From Psychroserpens sp. SPM9 (GTDB lineage Bacteria > Bacteroidota > Bacteroidia > Flavobacteriales > Flavobacteriaceae): a DNA stretch of 64,000 nucleotides. The notes beneath the pieces were generated by a model. The model was not told where the DNA came from, searched no databases, and saw only the letters and a list, made by a program, of their open reading frames with translations. Every line of letters starts with the position of its first letter. The first letter of the stretch is position 1. Below are positions 56,646 to 64,000 of the stretch, piece after piece. Location: contig NZ_JANZNR010000003.1 of NCBI RefSeq assembly GCF_025153525.1, positions 496,001-560,000 of the forward strand. Reading direction: 5' to 3'. The translations under genes were made by a program, and so were the position numbers.

Positions 56646-56729
56646 AGAAAATAATCTACAACCAATATAAAACTTATTTTGCACATATTAAATTTTTATT
56701 TGTAATTTGAGTAACCAATTAAAACCACA

Positions 56730-57929
56730 ATGAGCAAATCATTATCGCCATTTACAAAAGCACAACTTTTACCCCAAGAAGAAACCCTTGAAGTCTATAA
56801 AAAGAAAGGTGATCTTTTTATTGGAATCCCCAAAGAAACACACTTTCAAGAGAAACGTGTTTGCCTTACTCCTGATGCTGTCTCTGCATTAGTCTCTAAT
56901 GGCCATCGCGTTATGATTGAATCTGGTGCTGGTGAAGGTGCTAATTTTAAAGACAAAACCTATAGCGAAGCGGGTGCCGAAGTCACCAAAGACACCTCAA
57001 AAGTCTTCTCCTGCCCTATTTTACTTAAAGTTGAACCGCCTTCATTAGATGAAGTGAAACTTATAAATCCGCAAACATTACTCATTTCTGCACTCCAATT
57101 AAAAACACAAAGCAAAAAATATTTTGAAGCTTTAGCGTCTAAGCGCATTACTGCTCTGGCTTTCGAGTTTATTAAAGATGAAGATGGCGCTTATCCTGCT
57201 GTACGATCTTTAAGCGAAATTGCCGGAACTGCTTCTATATTAATTGCTTCTGAATTGTTGTCTAATATTAATGGTGGTAACGGACTCATGTTTGGGAATA
57301 TTAGTGGTGTGCCTCCAACCGAAGTCGTTATTATTGGCGCTGGTACTGTTGGCGAATTTGCTGCACGTTCAGCAATCGGATTAGGCGCTAATGTCAAAAT
57401 TTTTGATAATTCCATTACCAAATTACGCTGTGTGCAATCCAATCTTGGTCGTACCTTATACACGTCTACGATTCAGCCTAAAAATCTGGTGAAAGCCTTA
57501 AAGCGTTGCGATGTCGCTATTGGTGCTGTACGCGGAAAAAACCGATCACCTATTGTCGTGACCGAAGCTATGGTAAACACCATGAAATCTGGAGCCGTAG
57601 TGATTGATGTGAGTATCGATATGGGAGGTTGCTTCGAAACCAGCGAAGTCACCAATCACGACAAACCTACCTTTGAGCACAATGGTGTTATTCATTATTG
57701 TGTGCCAAATATTCCAGCACGCTATTCTCGATCTGCCTCAGTATCAATTAGTAATATCTTCACACCTTACTTATTAAAAATTGCTGAAGATGGCGGCATA
57801 GAAAATGCCATTCGTTTTGATCGCGGATTAAAAAATGGGTTGTATTTTTACCACGGAATTTTAACGAACAAATCGGTTGCGAATTGGTTTGACCTCGATT
57901 GTAGTGATGTCAACTTGTTAATTTTCTAG
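56730..57929 (+). CDS. ald: Alanine dehydrogenase
   Basis: A 399-residue AlaDH/PNT family enzyme. GIPKETHFQEKRVCLTPDAVSALVSNGHRVMIESGAG is the N-terminal motif, and VVIIGAGTVGEFAARSAIGLGANVKIFDNS the NAD-binding Rossmann fold. It interconverts alanine with pyruvate and ammonia. The N-terminal extension and IFDNS (Asp at the end of beta-2) fit NAD+ use. The transhydrogenase alpha subunit is a close relative, but the length and the lack of a beta partner support alanine dehydrogenase. Confidence 0.9.
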   Translation: MSKSLSPFTKAQLLPQEETLEVYKKKGDLFIGIPKETHFQEKRVCLTPDAVSALVSNGHRVMIESGAGEGANFKDKTYSEAGAEVTKDTSKVFSCPILLKVEPPSLDEVKLINPQTLLISALQLKTQSKKYFEALASKRITALAFEFIKDEDGAYPAVRSLSEIAGTASILIASELLSNINGGNGLMFGNISGVPPTEVVIIGAGTVGEFAARSAIGLGANVKIFDNSITKLRCVQSNLGRTLYTSTIQPKNLVKALKRCDVAIGAVRGKNRSPIVVTEAMVNTMKSGAVVIDVSIDMGGCFETSEVTNHDKPTFEHNGVIHYCVPNIPARYSRSASVSISNIFTPYLLKIAEDGGIENAIRFDRGLKNGLYFYHGILTNKSVANWFDLDCSDVNLLIF

Positions 57930-57943
57930 AAAAAAATATCATT

Positions 57944-58315
57944 ATGAAATTAATTCATCGAATAGGCTACTATTTGGGAGGTTTCTCAATTGGCCTTATT
58001 TTACTCGCCTTTTTTTTAAGCGGAAAAAAAACATCTTGTGATTATGGTCCCAATGCTAGAACCGTTAAAAATATTAGCATCAAAAAACGGATGTTTTCTC
58101 AAACGGCTAAAGACCAAATGACCTATCACAATATTGATACTCTTACCATTTCAAATCTGATAAAAACAGGTAACGTAAACTTTTCAAAAAGTGATACCAA
58201 AGCCGATTCTTGCAAAACTTACTTAATTGAAAATCAATTAGACGAAAAGGCTGTTGAGCTTTGGATTAAAAACTGTGATTCTACAGCAACTATTCAATCG
58301 CTTTTGGTTAAATAA
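57944..58315 (+). CDS. DUF4258 domain-containing protein
   Basis: A 123-residue protein with one N-terminal membrane helix (YYLGGFSIGLILLAFFL), then CDYGPNARTVKNI and a small periplasmic alpha/beta domain with conserved Cys in DSCKTYLIE and KNCDSTA. It matches DUF4258 of Flavobacteriia; function unknown. It begins 14 bp after ald, so the two are likely co-transcribed. Confidence 0.75.
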   Translation: MKLIHRIGYYLGGFSIGLILLAFFLSGKKTSCDYGPNARTVKNISIKKRMFSQTAKDQMTYHNIDTLTISNLIKTGNVNFSKSDTKADSCKTYLIENQLDEKAVELWIKNCDSTATIQSLLVK

Positions 58316-58317
58316 AA

Positions 58318-58350
58318 AACCATTGCTGATCACGCGCACCAGCAATGGTT
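58318..58350 (-). terminator. Terminator of the large T9SS gene
   Basis: AACCATTGCTG (58318-58328) pairs with CAGCAATGGTT (58340-58350). On the minus strand a TTTTTT run follows, 35 bp after the stop codon. Confidence 0.85.
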
Positions 58351-58384
58351 CATAAATAACTAATTCAAACACTAATTAATACCG

Positions 58385-61300
58385 TTATTGTATAGGGATT
58401 TTCTTGATTAAACTTGTGCCATCGTAAATAAGTCTGATAATATAAATACCTCTAGAATACGTTGAAGTATCTAGTTCTTTGGTCATTTCAGATTGATTTT
58501 GTAATGCTGCCTGGTCAAAGTTTTCAGTATGTAAAACTTTTCCTGATAAATCGTAAATTGTAAATCCTGATGCTGAAATCGATTGTAATCCGTCAATTTT
58601 AATTTTTAAGATATCTGTAATCGGATCTTGATACACCACAAAATCAAAGGCATCATTCGTTCCTGGATTTTCAACAATATTACACTGTTCAACATAAACC
58701 ACTACGGTATCTTCATCACTACTTAAAGCATTATAAACTAATACGGAGTATTCGGTGTCTTCGTCTGGAGAAACTTCAATACTTTGAGTGGTTTCCCCTG
58801 TATTCCATAAATACTCATCACCTCCATTTGCTGTTAAGGTTATTGTTTCATCATTACAAATCGTCAAATCTTCACCAGCATCTGCTTCAACAATTTCAAC
58901 CACATTTACCATTAAAGAGGCTGTGTCTTCACAATTGTTAATATAACCTGTAACTTCGTAGCTTGTGGTTACTGACGGACTTACAGCAATGTTTGGTTGC
59001 GTTGCACCATTATTCCATAAGTACGTATTGGCACCTGCAGCAGAAAGCGTTACAAATTCACCTTCTAAAATTGTGACATCACTTCCATTAGTAATAATCA
59101 CATTCGGATTTGGGTTCACAGAAACCGTAACATCAGCATCATCTTGATGTTCACCAATAAACACTGTTACAGTATAGGTTTGGGTATTAGAAGGATTGAC
59201 AGTTATACTTTGCGTCGTTTCACCTGTGCTCCATAAATAAGCATCACCTTCACTAGCGGTAAGTGTCGTTTCATAACCCTGACAAATATTTTGATCTCCA
59301 CCAGCACTTGCTTCAAATTCAAAAGCCTCTAGCGTAACTACAACCTCATCAGTAGATTCACATCCATTCGAAAATCCTGTTACCGAATAAATAGTCGTCG
59401 TTTCTGGTGTCACCGAAATACTGGCAGTTGTTTCACCTGTACTCCATAGATAAGTGTCAGCTCCTAAAGCTGTTAATGTTGTTGATTCGCCTTCCGTAAT
59501 AGTTATATCTGCACCAGCATTTGTAGAAGGTAATTCATTGACAGTCACTGTTACTGAATCTTCATCTGAAGCGGTTTGCGCTGAATTAAAAGCGGTAACG
59601 GTATAAGTTGTTGTTGTGTTTGGACTCACCGAAATACTCGCAGTGGTCGCTCCTGTGTTCCATAAATAAGTGGTACCACCAGAGGCCGTTAATGTTGTCG
59701 TTTCACCATTACAAATCGCAATATCTTGTCCTGCATTTGCTGAAACGTTTTCTATTTCAACAGAAACAGTTACTTCATCTGAAGTTTCACAGCCATTGGT
59801 AAATCCAGTAACACTATAGGACGTTGTACTTGTTGGTGATACTGCAATAGTTGCTGTAGTTTCACCTGTACTCCATAGATAAGTATCGGCTCCTGAAGCC
59901 GTTAATGTTGTTGATTCGCCTTCCGTAATAGTCATATCTGCACCAGCATTTGTAGAAGGTAATTCATTGACCGTCACTATTACTGAATCTTCATCTGAAG
60001 CGGTTTGTGCTGAATTAAATGCGGTAACGGTATAAGTTGTTGTTGTGTTTGGACTCACCGAAATACTCGCAGTAGTCTCACCTGTATTCCATAGATAAGT
60101 TGTACCACCAGAGGCCGTTAAGGTTGTCGTTTCACCATTACAAATCGCAATATCTTGTCCTGCATTTGCTGAAACGTTTTCCGTTTCAACGGAAACAGTT
60201 ACTTCATCTGAAGTTTCACAGCCATTGGTAAATCCAGTAACACTATAGGTCGTAGTACTTGTTGGTGACACTGTAATAGTTGCTGTAGTTTCGCCTGTAC
60301 TCCATAGATAAGTATCGGCACCTGAAGCCGTTAATGTTGTTGATTCGCCTTCCGTAATAGTCATATCGCTTCCTGCATTTGTAGAAGGTAATTCATTCAC
60401 AGTCACCATTACTGAATCCTCGTCTGAAACCGTTTGTGCCGAATTAAACGCGGTAACCGTATAGGTTGTTGTTGTATTTGGACTCACCGAAATACTTGCA
60501 GTGGTCGCTCCTGTATTCCATAAGTAAGTTGTACCTCCACTTGCAGTTAGAGTTGTCGTTTCTCCATTACAAATTACCATATCTTCTCCTGCATTTGCAG
60601 TAATGGTTTCACTTTCTACGGAAACGGTTACGATGTCTTCAGATTCACAATCTCCAGAAAACCCAGTAACTGTATATGTTGTTGTGCTATTTGGCGTCAC
60701 TGTAATAGTTGCTGTGGTTTCACCTGTACTCCATAAATACGTGTTGGCACCCGAAGCGGTTAACGTAGTTGATTCACCATCGGTAATAGTCACATCGGCT
60801 CCTGCATTGGTTGCTGGTAAAGGCAATACATTGACTAACACCTCGTCTGAACTCGAACAGTTATTTTCAAAGACTTCAACAGAATAGGTTGTGGTTTCAT
60901 TAGGAGCGACAGTTATCGAGGCCGTTGTTTCACCTGTACTCCATAAATACGATGTTCCTCCAGTTGCGGTTAGTGTTGTTGAGTTTCCGAAGCAAATTTC
61001 AGTATCATTTCCTGCATTCGCCGTTGGAATGTCATTAACAGTCACTGTAACCGAGTCGTCTTCAAAATTGGTACCTGAGATACTAAAAGCGGTTACCGTA
61101 TAAGTTGTTGTAGTTGTGGGCGAAACATCAATACTTGCTGTCGTTTCTCCTGTATTCCATACATAGGTTGTTCCTCCGGTTGCTGTAAGTGTAATAGTGT
61201 CGCCAGTACAAATCTCCGTGTCAGCTCCAGCATTAGCATTGACACTGTCATCTAGCAAAAAAACGGTAACGGAATCTGTGTTTTCGCAGGTATTAGTGGT

Positions 61301-63340
61301 TCCAGTTACAGAATATGAGGTATCTAATATTGGACTTACCGTGATACTTTGTGTTGTTTCTCCTGTGCTCCATAAGTAAGAGTCAGCGCCCGTAGCAGTT
61401 AAAGTAATCGATTCACCAACAAAGATGGTTTCATCTTCTCCTGCATCGACTTCCGGAATCTCGTTTACGATAACAACGACTTCATCGGTACTCACACAAT
61501 CATTTTGTGATACTTCAACAGAAAAAGTGGTTGTTTCACTTGGGTTAACTGTTATTGTTGCTGTTGTGGCACCATTACTCCACTCGTAAGATGTTCCACC
61601 AGAGGCTGTTAAAGTTACAGGTGTTCCAAAGCAAGTTTCAACATCTTCTCCAGCATCAGCCGTTGGCATTGGATTTACTGTAATCGTTATTTCATCTTGA
61701 GTTACGTTCCCATCAGAATTTGAACCAGACACAGTATATGTCGTCGTTTCTGATGGTGATACTGTAATAGTTGGTGACGTTGCACCATTGTGTTCCCACA
61801 CAAATGAATCGGCACCAGATGCGGTTAAAATAACCTCTTCTCCAACACAAATTGTATCATTATCTGCAGTAACACTAACTTCAACACCTTGAGCATCAAA
61901 ATCGACACCGTTTAGAAAATCTTCAATATCTGTATACCCATTACCATCAGTATCTGATTGACCATTATTATTTAAATGTCCGAAATTAGCCATTTCCCAT
62001 TCATCTGGCATACCATCATTATCGGTATCATAACTATCTGGATGTACATTAATTGGTGTTGTACTAATAGAGTTTAAAAACTGAGCTCTATGTGTGGTGT
62101 TAAGGACATTATCCTGAGTATATTGAACAACGATATCGTTTTGAACATTCGTTAAGTAAATTTCATCTAAAGCATCAATTTCTTCTACGCTATTACCGTT
62201 TCCTAATAATCGTGCATTGGCACCAACATTATGTCTTACATCATCAAAAGCATCTACAGCAGATAAAATTGTAAACGGATTTCCGAGTTGAGTAAACGGA
62301 TTAAAGGTTCTGAAATCTTCGGTTAACGGACTCTCACTTCCGGCACCAGAATAAGGTGTTCCAGAAGGATTAAATCTAAAGCGCCACATAAACCAGTTAT
62401 CAGCTTCAGGATCTGTTAATACCGAATTGATATAATTTCCAGACGTATAAATTGTTGGAAAATGAGTCGTATTAGGAATCCACAGCATACCTCTAACATC
62501 GGTATCTGCTGGTGGATTACTCGTGTAATGCATGTAATAATTGTTAATATGATTAACCTCGAAGCCTCCTAGAGGGACAGACATACGTGTTCTCCAGTTC
62601 CATACCACATTATTGATTACATCTACTCTTCCATCAGATTGAAAGTTTGGAAACCTGTGGCTACAGTTATAAAACATATTATTGACAAAACTTAGGTTTT
62701 CAGAAAGGTTAGCTTCACCTCCCATAATCATTCCTGTTTTGTTACTCTCTGCAAATAAATTTCTTTGCCATGTATAATTACTCCCATTTCCACTATCGGC
62801 AGCTTCATCTGTTCCCCAAGAAAACGAACAATGATCGATAATGTAATTACTACAATTAAATATTTCGAATGCATCAATTTCGGTCGATGGATATGGTGAA
62901 TATCCAGGACGGATTCTAATGTATCGCATGATAAGATTATTGACATTTTGAAATCTTAATCGGTAATTAGCAATTGTGATTCCGCCTTCAGGAGCCGTTT
63001 GACCCGCAATAGTAATATTGTCTTGATTGGTGAAATAAATTTGACTTGTCAGATTGATAGTACCAGATACTTCAAAAGTAATAATTCCACCATCTGTGGT
63101 TTTAGTGTTTTCAAGAGCTTGTCTAAAACTACCTGGACCAGAATTATTAAGATTGGTCACAATATACACTGGTTTTCCTCTACCGCCAGTAGTATATGAA
63201 CCTGCTCCACTAGCCGTTGGGAATGCCAATTGCGTTTGAGAGTTAAGCGTTGGCGCTGTAAAGAAAAATGTAAAAACTATTAAAATTAAGCAATAAGCTT
63301 GAATACCAAATACATGGTTTAGGGATTTTGGGGATGTCAT
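58385..63340 (-). CDS. Giant T9SS-exported pectate lyase-like beta-helix protein with about 15 Ig-like repeats
   Basis: A 1651-residue protein. A signal peptide (cleavage near SQTQ) is followed by a right-handed beta-helix resembling family 1 pectate lyases (about 35-400: IVTNLNNSGPGSFRQAL, FEVSGTINLTSQIYF, MRYIRIRPG, DHCSFSWGTDEA, NNVVWNWRTR). A Ca2+-binding thrombospondin-type segment (DTDNDGMPDEWE ... DTDGNGYTDIEDFLNG) comes next, then about 15 Ig-like units of about 70 residues such as SANAGQDIAICNGETTTLTA and TYLWSTGETTATITVSP (about 485-1560). A T9SS type A domain closes the protein (ending IIRLIYDGTSLIKKIPIQ). It is probably a cell-surface polysaccharide-binding or -cutting protein; the substrate is not readable. 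Confidence 0.88.
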   Translation of the reverse strand: MTSPKSLNHVFGIQAYCLILIVFTFFFTAPTLNSQTQLAFPTASGAGSYTTGGRGKPVYIVTNLNNSGPGSFRQALENTKTTDGGIITFEVSGTINLTSQIYFTNQDNITIAGQTAPEGGITIANYRLRFQNVNNLIMRYIRIRPGYSPYPSTEIDAFEIFNCSNYIIDHCSFSWGTDEAADSGNGSNYTWQRNLFAESNKTGMIMGGEANLSENLSFVNNMFYNCSHRFPNFQSDGRVDVINNVVWNWRTRMSVPLGGFEVNHINNYYMHYTSNPPADTDVRGMLWIPNTTHFPTIYTSGNYINSVLTDPEADNWFMWRFRFNPSGTPYSGAGSESPLTEDFRTFNPFTQLGNPFTILSAVDAFDDVRHNVGANARLLGNGNSVEEIDALDEIYLTNVQNDIVVQYTQDNVLNTTHRAQFLNSISTTPINVHPDSYDTDNDGMPDEWEMANFGHLNNNGQSDTDGNGYTDIEDFLNGVDFDAQGVEVSVTADNDTICVGEEVILTASGADSFVWEHNGATSPTITVSPSETTTYTVSGSNSDGNVTQDEITITVNPMPTADAGEDVETCFGTPVTLTASGGTSYEWSNGATTATITVNPSETTTFSVEVSQNDCVSTDEVVVIVNEIPEVDAGEDETIFVGESITLTATGADSYLWSTGETTQSITVSPILDTSYSVTGTTNTCENTDSVTVFLLDDSVNANAGADTEICTGDTITLTATGGTTYVWNTGETTASIDVSPTTTTTYTVTAFSISGTNFEDDSVTVTVNDIPTANAGNDTEICFGNSTTLTATGGTSYLWSTGETTASITVAPNETTTYSVEVFENNCSSSDEVLVNVLPLPATNAGADVTITDGESTTLTASGANTYLWSTGETTATITVTPNSTTTYTVTGFSGDCESEDIVTVSVESETITANAGEDMVICNGETTTLTASGGTTYLWNTGATTASISVSPNTTTTYTVTAFNSAQTVSDEDSVMVTVNELPSTNAGSDMTITEGESTTLTASGADTYLWSTGETTATITVSPTSTTTYSVTGFTNGCETSDEVTVSVETENVSANAGQDIAICNGETTTLTASGGTTYLWNTGETTASISVSPNTTTTYTVTAFNSAQTASDEDSVIVTVNELPSTNAGADMTITEGESTTLTASGADTYLWSTGETTATIAVSPTSTTSYSVTGFTNGCETSDEVTVSVEIENVSANAGQDIAICNGETTTLTASGGTTYLWNTGATTASISVSPNTTTTYTVTAFNSAQTASDEDSVTVTVNELPSTNAGADITITEGESTTLTALGADTYLWSTGETTASISVTPETTTIYSVTGFSNGCESTDEVVVTLEAFEFEASAGGDQNICQGYETTLTASEGDAYLWSTGETTQSITVNPSNTQTYTVTVFIGEHQDDADVTVSVNPNPNVIITNGSDVTILEGEFVTLSAAGANTYLWNNGATQPNIAVSPSVTTSYEVTGYINNCEDTASLMVNVVEIVEADAGEDLTICNDETITLTANGGDEYLWNTGETTQSIEVSPDEDTEYSVLVYNALSSDEDTVVVYVEQCNIVENPGTNDAFDFVVYQDPITDILKIKIDGLQSISASGFTIYDLSGKVLHTENFDQAALQNQSEMTKELDTSTYSRGIYIIRLIYDGTSLIKKIPIQ
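59333..60619 (-). repeat. Three tandem 429-bp repeats inside the giant T9SS gene
   Basis: The same wording of bases recurs at an exact 429-bp period: the marker TAATTCATT begins at 59531, 59960 and 60389. Each unit encodes 143 residues, an A-type Ig-like unit (ANAGxDxxICNGETTTLTA) plus a B-type unit (NAGxDxTITEGESTTLTA). The neighbouring units outside this stretch are more divergent, so this part is a recent expansion. Confidence 0.85.
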
Positions 63341-63677
63341 TTTTATTAATTTGGGGCTTAATAAGTGAGCAATCTATACAATAAAATTCAAAAAATACGT
63401 TTAAAGTATCTATTATTCGATTAAACGTAAATATTTGAAACTATTTTCCTACAAATTGTGATTCATCTATTAATATTCGCTAAAATTCATTAGTATAAGT
63501 ACGATGAAGTGCTATAAAAAGACGTTTAACAACTAAACTTTAACGTTTGTAGGAATTTATTTGCTTTAAATGACGGCCATTAACACCTAAAAAAGTATTT
63601 TAGCAATACACAATAAAATCAATATAAGTACTTACATTTATATCTGATATTTTTACCAAATCGTTTTAAAACACACC
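63341..63677. other. 337-bp divergent intergenic region
   Basis: AT-rich stretch between the giant T9SS gene and the glycosyltransferase. It contains the TTTAATCGA element listed below and no open frame of note. A clean -7 for the glycosyltransferase was not found. Confidence 0.4.
63417..63425 (-). promoter_or_regulatory. TTTAATCGA element upstream of a T9SS cargo gene (site 3)
   Basis: Minus-strand TTTAATCGA, part of TTTAATCGAATAAT that is identical to site 2, lies 77 bp before the ATG. A weak -7-like TATAGATTG begins 38 nt downstream, which matches the spacing at sites 1 and 2. Confidence 0.45.
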
Positions 63678-64000
63678 ATGGATTTAAGCGCCTATATACC
63701 AAGCCTGAAAACTATTAAAGACGACACCTTTCAATATACCTTTAGTGTTTTTACGCCTGCCTATAATGCTGAAAAGACTATAGAACGAGTACATAAATCT
63801 TTAAGCAATCAAACCTTTCAAGATTTTGAATGGATTATTATTAATGATGGCTCTACAGATCATTCTCATGAAGTCATCTCTAAAATGGTGGCCACTTCAA
63901 AACTGAATATTAATTACGTCAACAATTTAGAGAACAAGCATAAAATGGCTTGCTTTTTACAAGCTGTCGATTTAGCCAAAGGGAATTTATTTTTAACATT
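63678..64000 (+). CDS. Family 2 glycosyltransferase (partial, 3' end outside window)
   Basis: ATG at 63678 opens a frame that runs off the right edge (107 codons). It shows the GT2 N-terminus: FSVFTPAYNAEKTIERVHKSLSNQTFQDFEWIIINDGSTDHSHEV, with the DGS nucleotide-sugar motif. Family 2 enzymes use NDP-sugars to build surface polysaccharides. No signal or membrane segment is seen in the available part. Confidence 0.88.
   Translation, partial: MDLSAYIPSLKTIKDDTFQYTFSVFTPAYNAEKTIERVHKSLSNQTFQDFEWIIINDGSTDHSHEVISKMVATSKLNINYVNNLENKHKMACFLQAVDLAKGNLFLT

Noticed and set aside
58317-58352. Hairpin as terminator for the plus-strand DUF4258 gene
   Set aside because: On the plus strand no T run follows, whereas on the minus strand it does; it therefore belongs to the giant T9SS gene.
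59333-60619. Regularly spaced repeats that might be read as a CRISPR or other array
   Set aside because: The period is 429 bp, the frame is open throughout, and the repeats encode Ig-like protein units.
60603-61379. Several antisense open frames of 60-94 residues under the Ig-like repeats
   Set aside because: They are shadow frames created by the biased codon pattern of the threonine- and glycine-rich repeats.

Overview
The window is a chromosomal segment of a marine-type member of the Flavobacteriaceae (Bacteroidota). The evidence is the low GC content, type IX secretion (T9SS) C-terminal sorting domains on three exported proteins, a PorX response regulator, DUF6090 proteins, an LpxC-FabZ fusion, a HisB fusion, and promoters that fit the Bacteroidota -33 TTG / -7 TAnnTTTG pattern. 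No rRNA, tRNA, transposase or CRISPR array was seen.

Layout. 1-7 kb: the end of an unidentified gene, a structured intergenic region, a class 3 lipase, two tandem DUF6090 membrane proteins, a large exported zinc metalloprotease, an HPF/RaiA-like protein and an OmpA-family lipoprotein. 7-18 kb: a secreted vanadium haloperoxidase-like protein with a T9SS tag, then small membrane, stress and housekeeping genes (two MscS channels, thioesterase, DUF72, GreA-like, DUF2461, Dps, CorA). 18-27.7 kb: a glycolytic cluster pfkA-gap-sugar kinase, a TamB-like giant divergent from tsaD, and a TruA-family gene. 27.8-37 kb: a T9SS-exported protein and the complete histidine operon hisGDCBHAF(IE), preceded by a leader peptide with five His codons and an attenuator. 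37-45 kb: SH3-like protein, prohibitin, VWA protein, fabG, M16 peptidase, sucD. 45.4-50.6 kb: lipid A and EF-P cluster (lpxD, lpxC-fabZ, lpxA, efp, second lpxD-like). 50.7-58.3 kb: HD phosphohydrolase divergent from porX, tsaE, a small AT-rich accessory block with three related membrane proteins and a DNA-binding protein, alanine dehydrogenase and a DUF4258 protein. 58.4-64 kb: a 1651-residue T9SS-exported beta-helix protein with about 15 Ig-like repeats, and the start of a family 2 glycosyltransferase.

How the parts connect. The his operon makes histidine and seems to be controlled by ribosome stalling in its leader. The lpx genes make lipid A. tsaD and tsaE serve tRNA t6A synthesis, and TamB-like and OmpA proteins serve the envelope. 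PorX controls T9SS in relatives, and this window also carries three T9SS cargo genes. All three have the same 9-mer (TTTAATCGA) at a fixed distance upstream of their promoter region. The most interesting signals are the his attenuator, the shared T9SS-cargo promoter element, the accessory membrane-protein island between tsaE and ald, the tamB gene that lacks a normal start codon, and the recently expanded 429-bp repeats in the giant exported protein.
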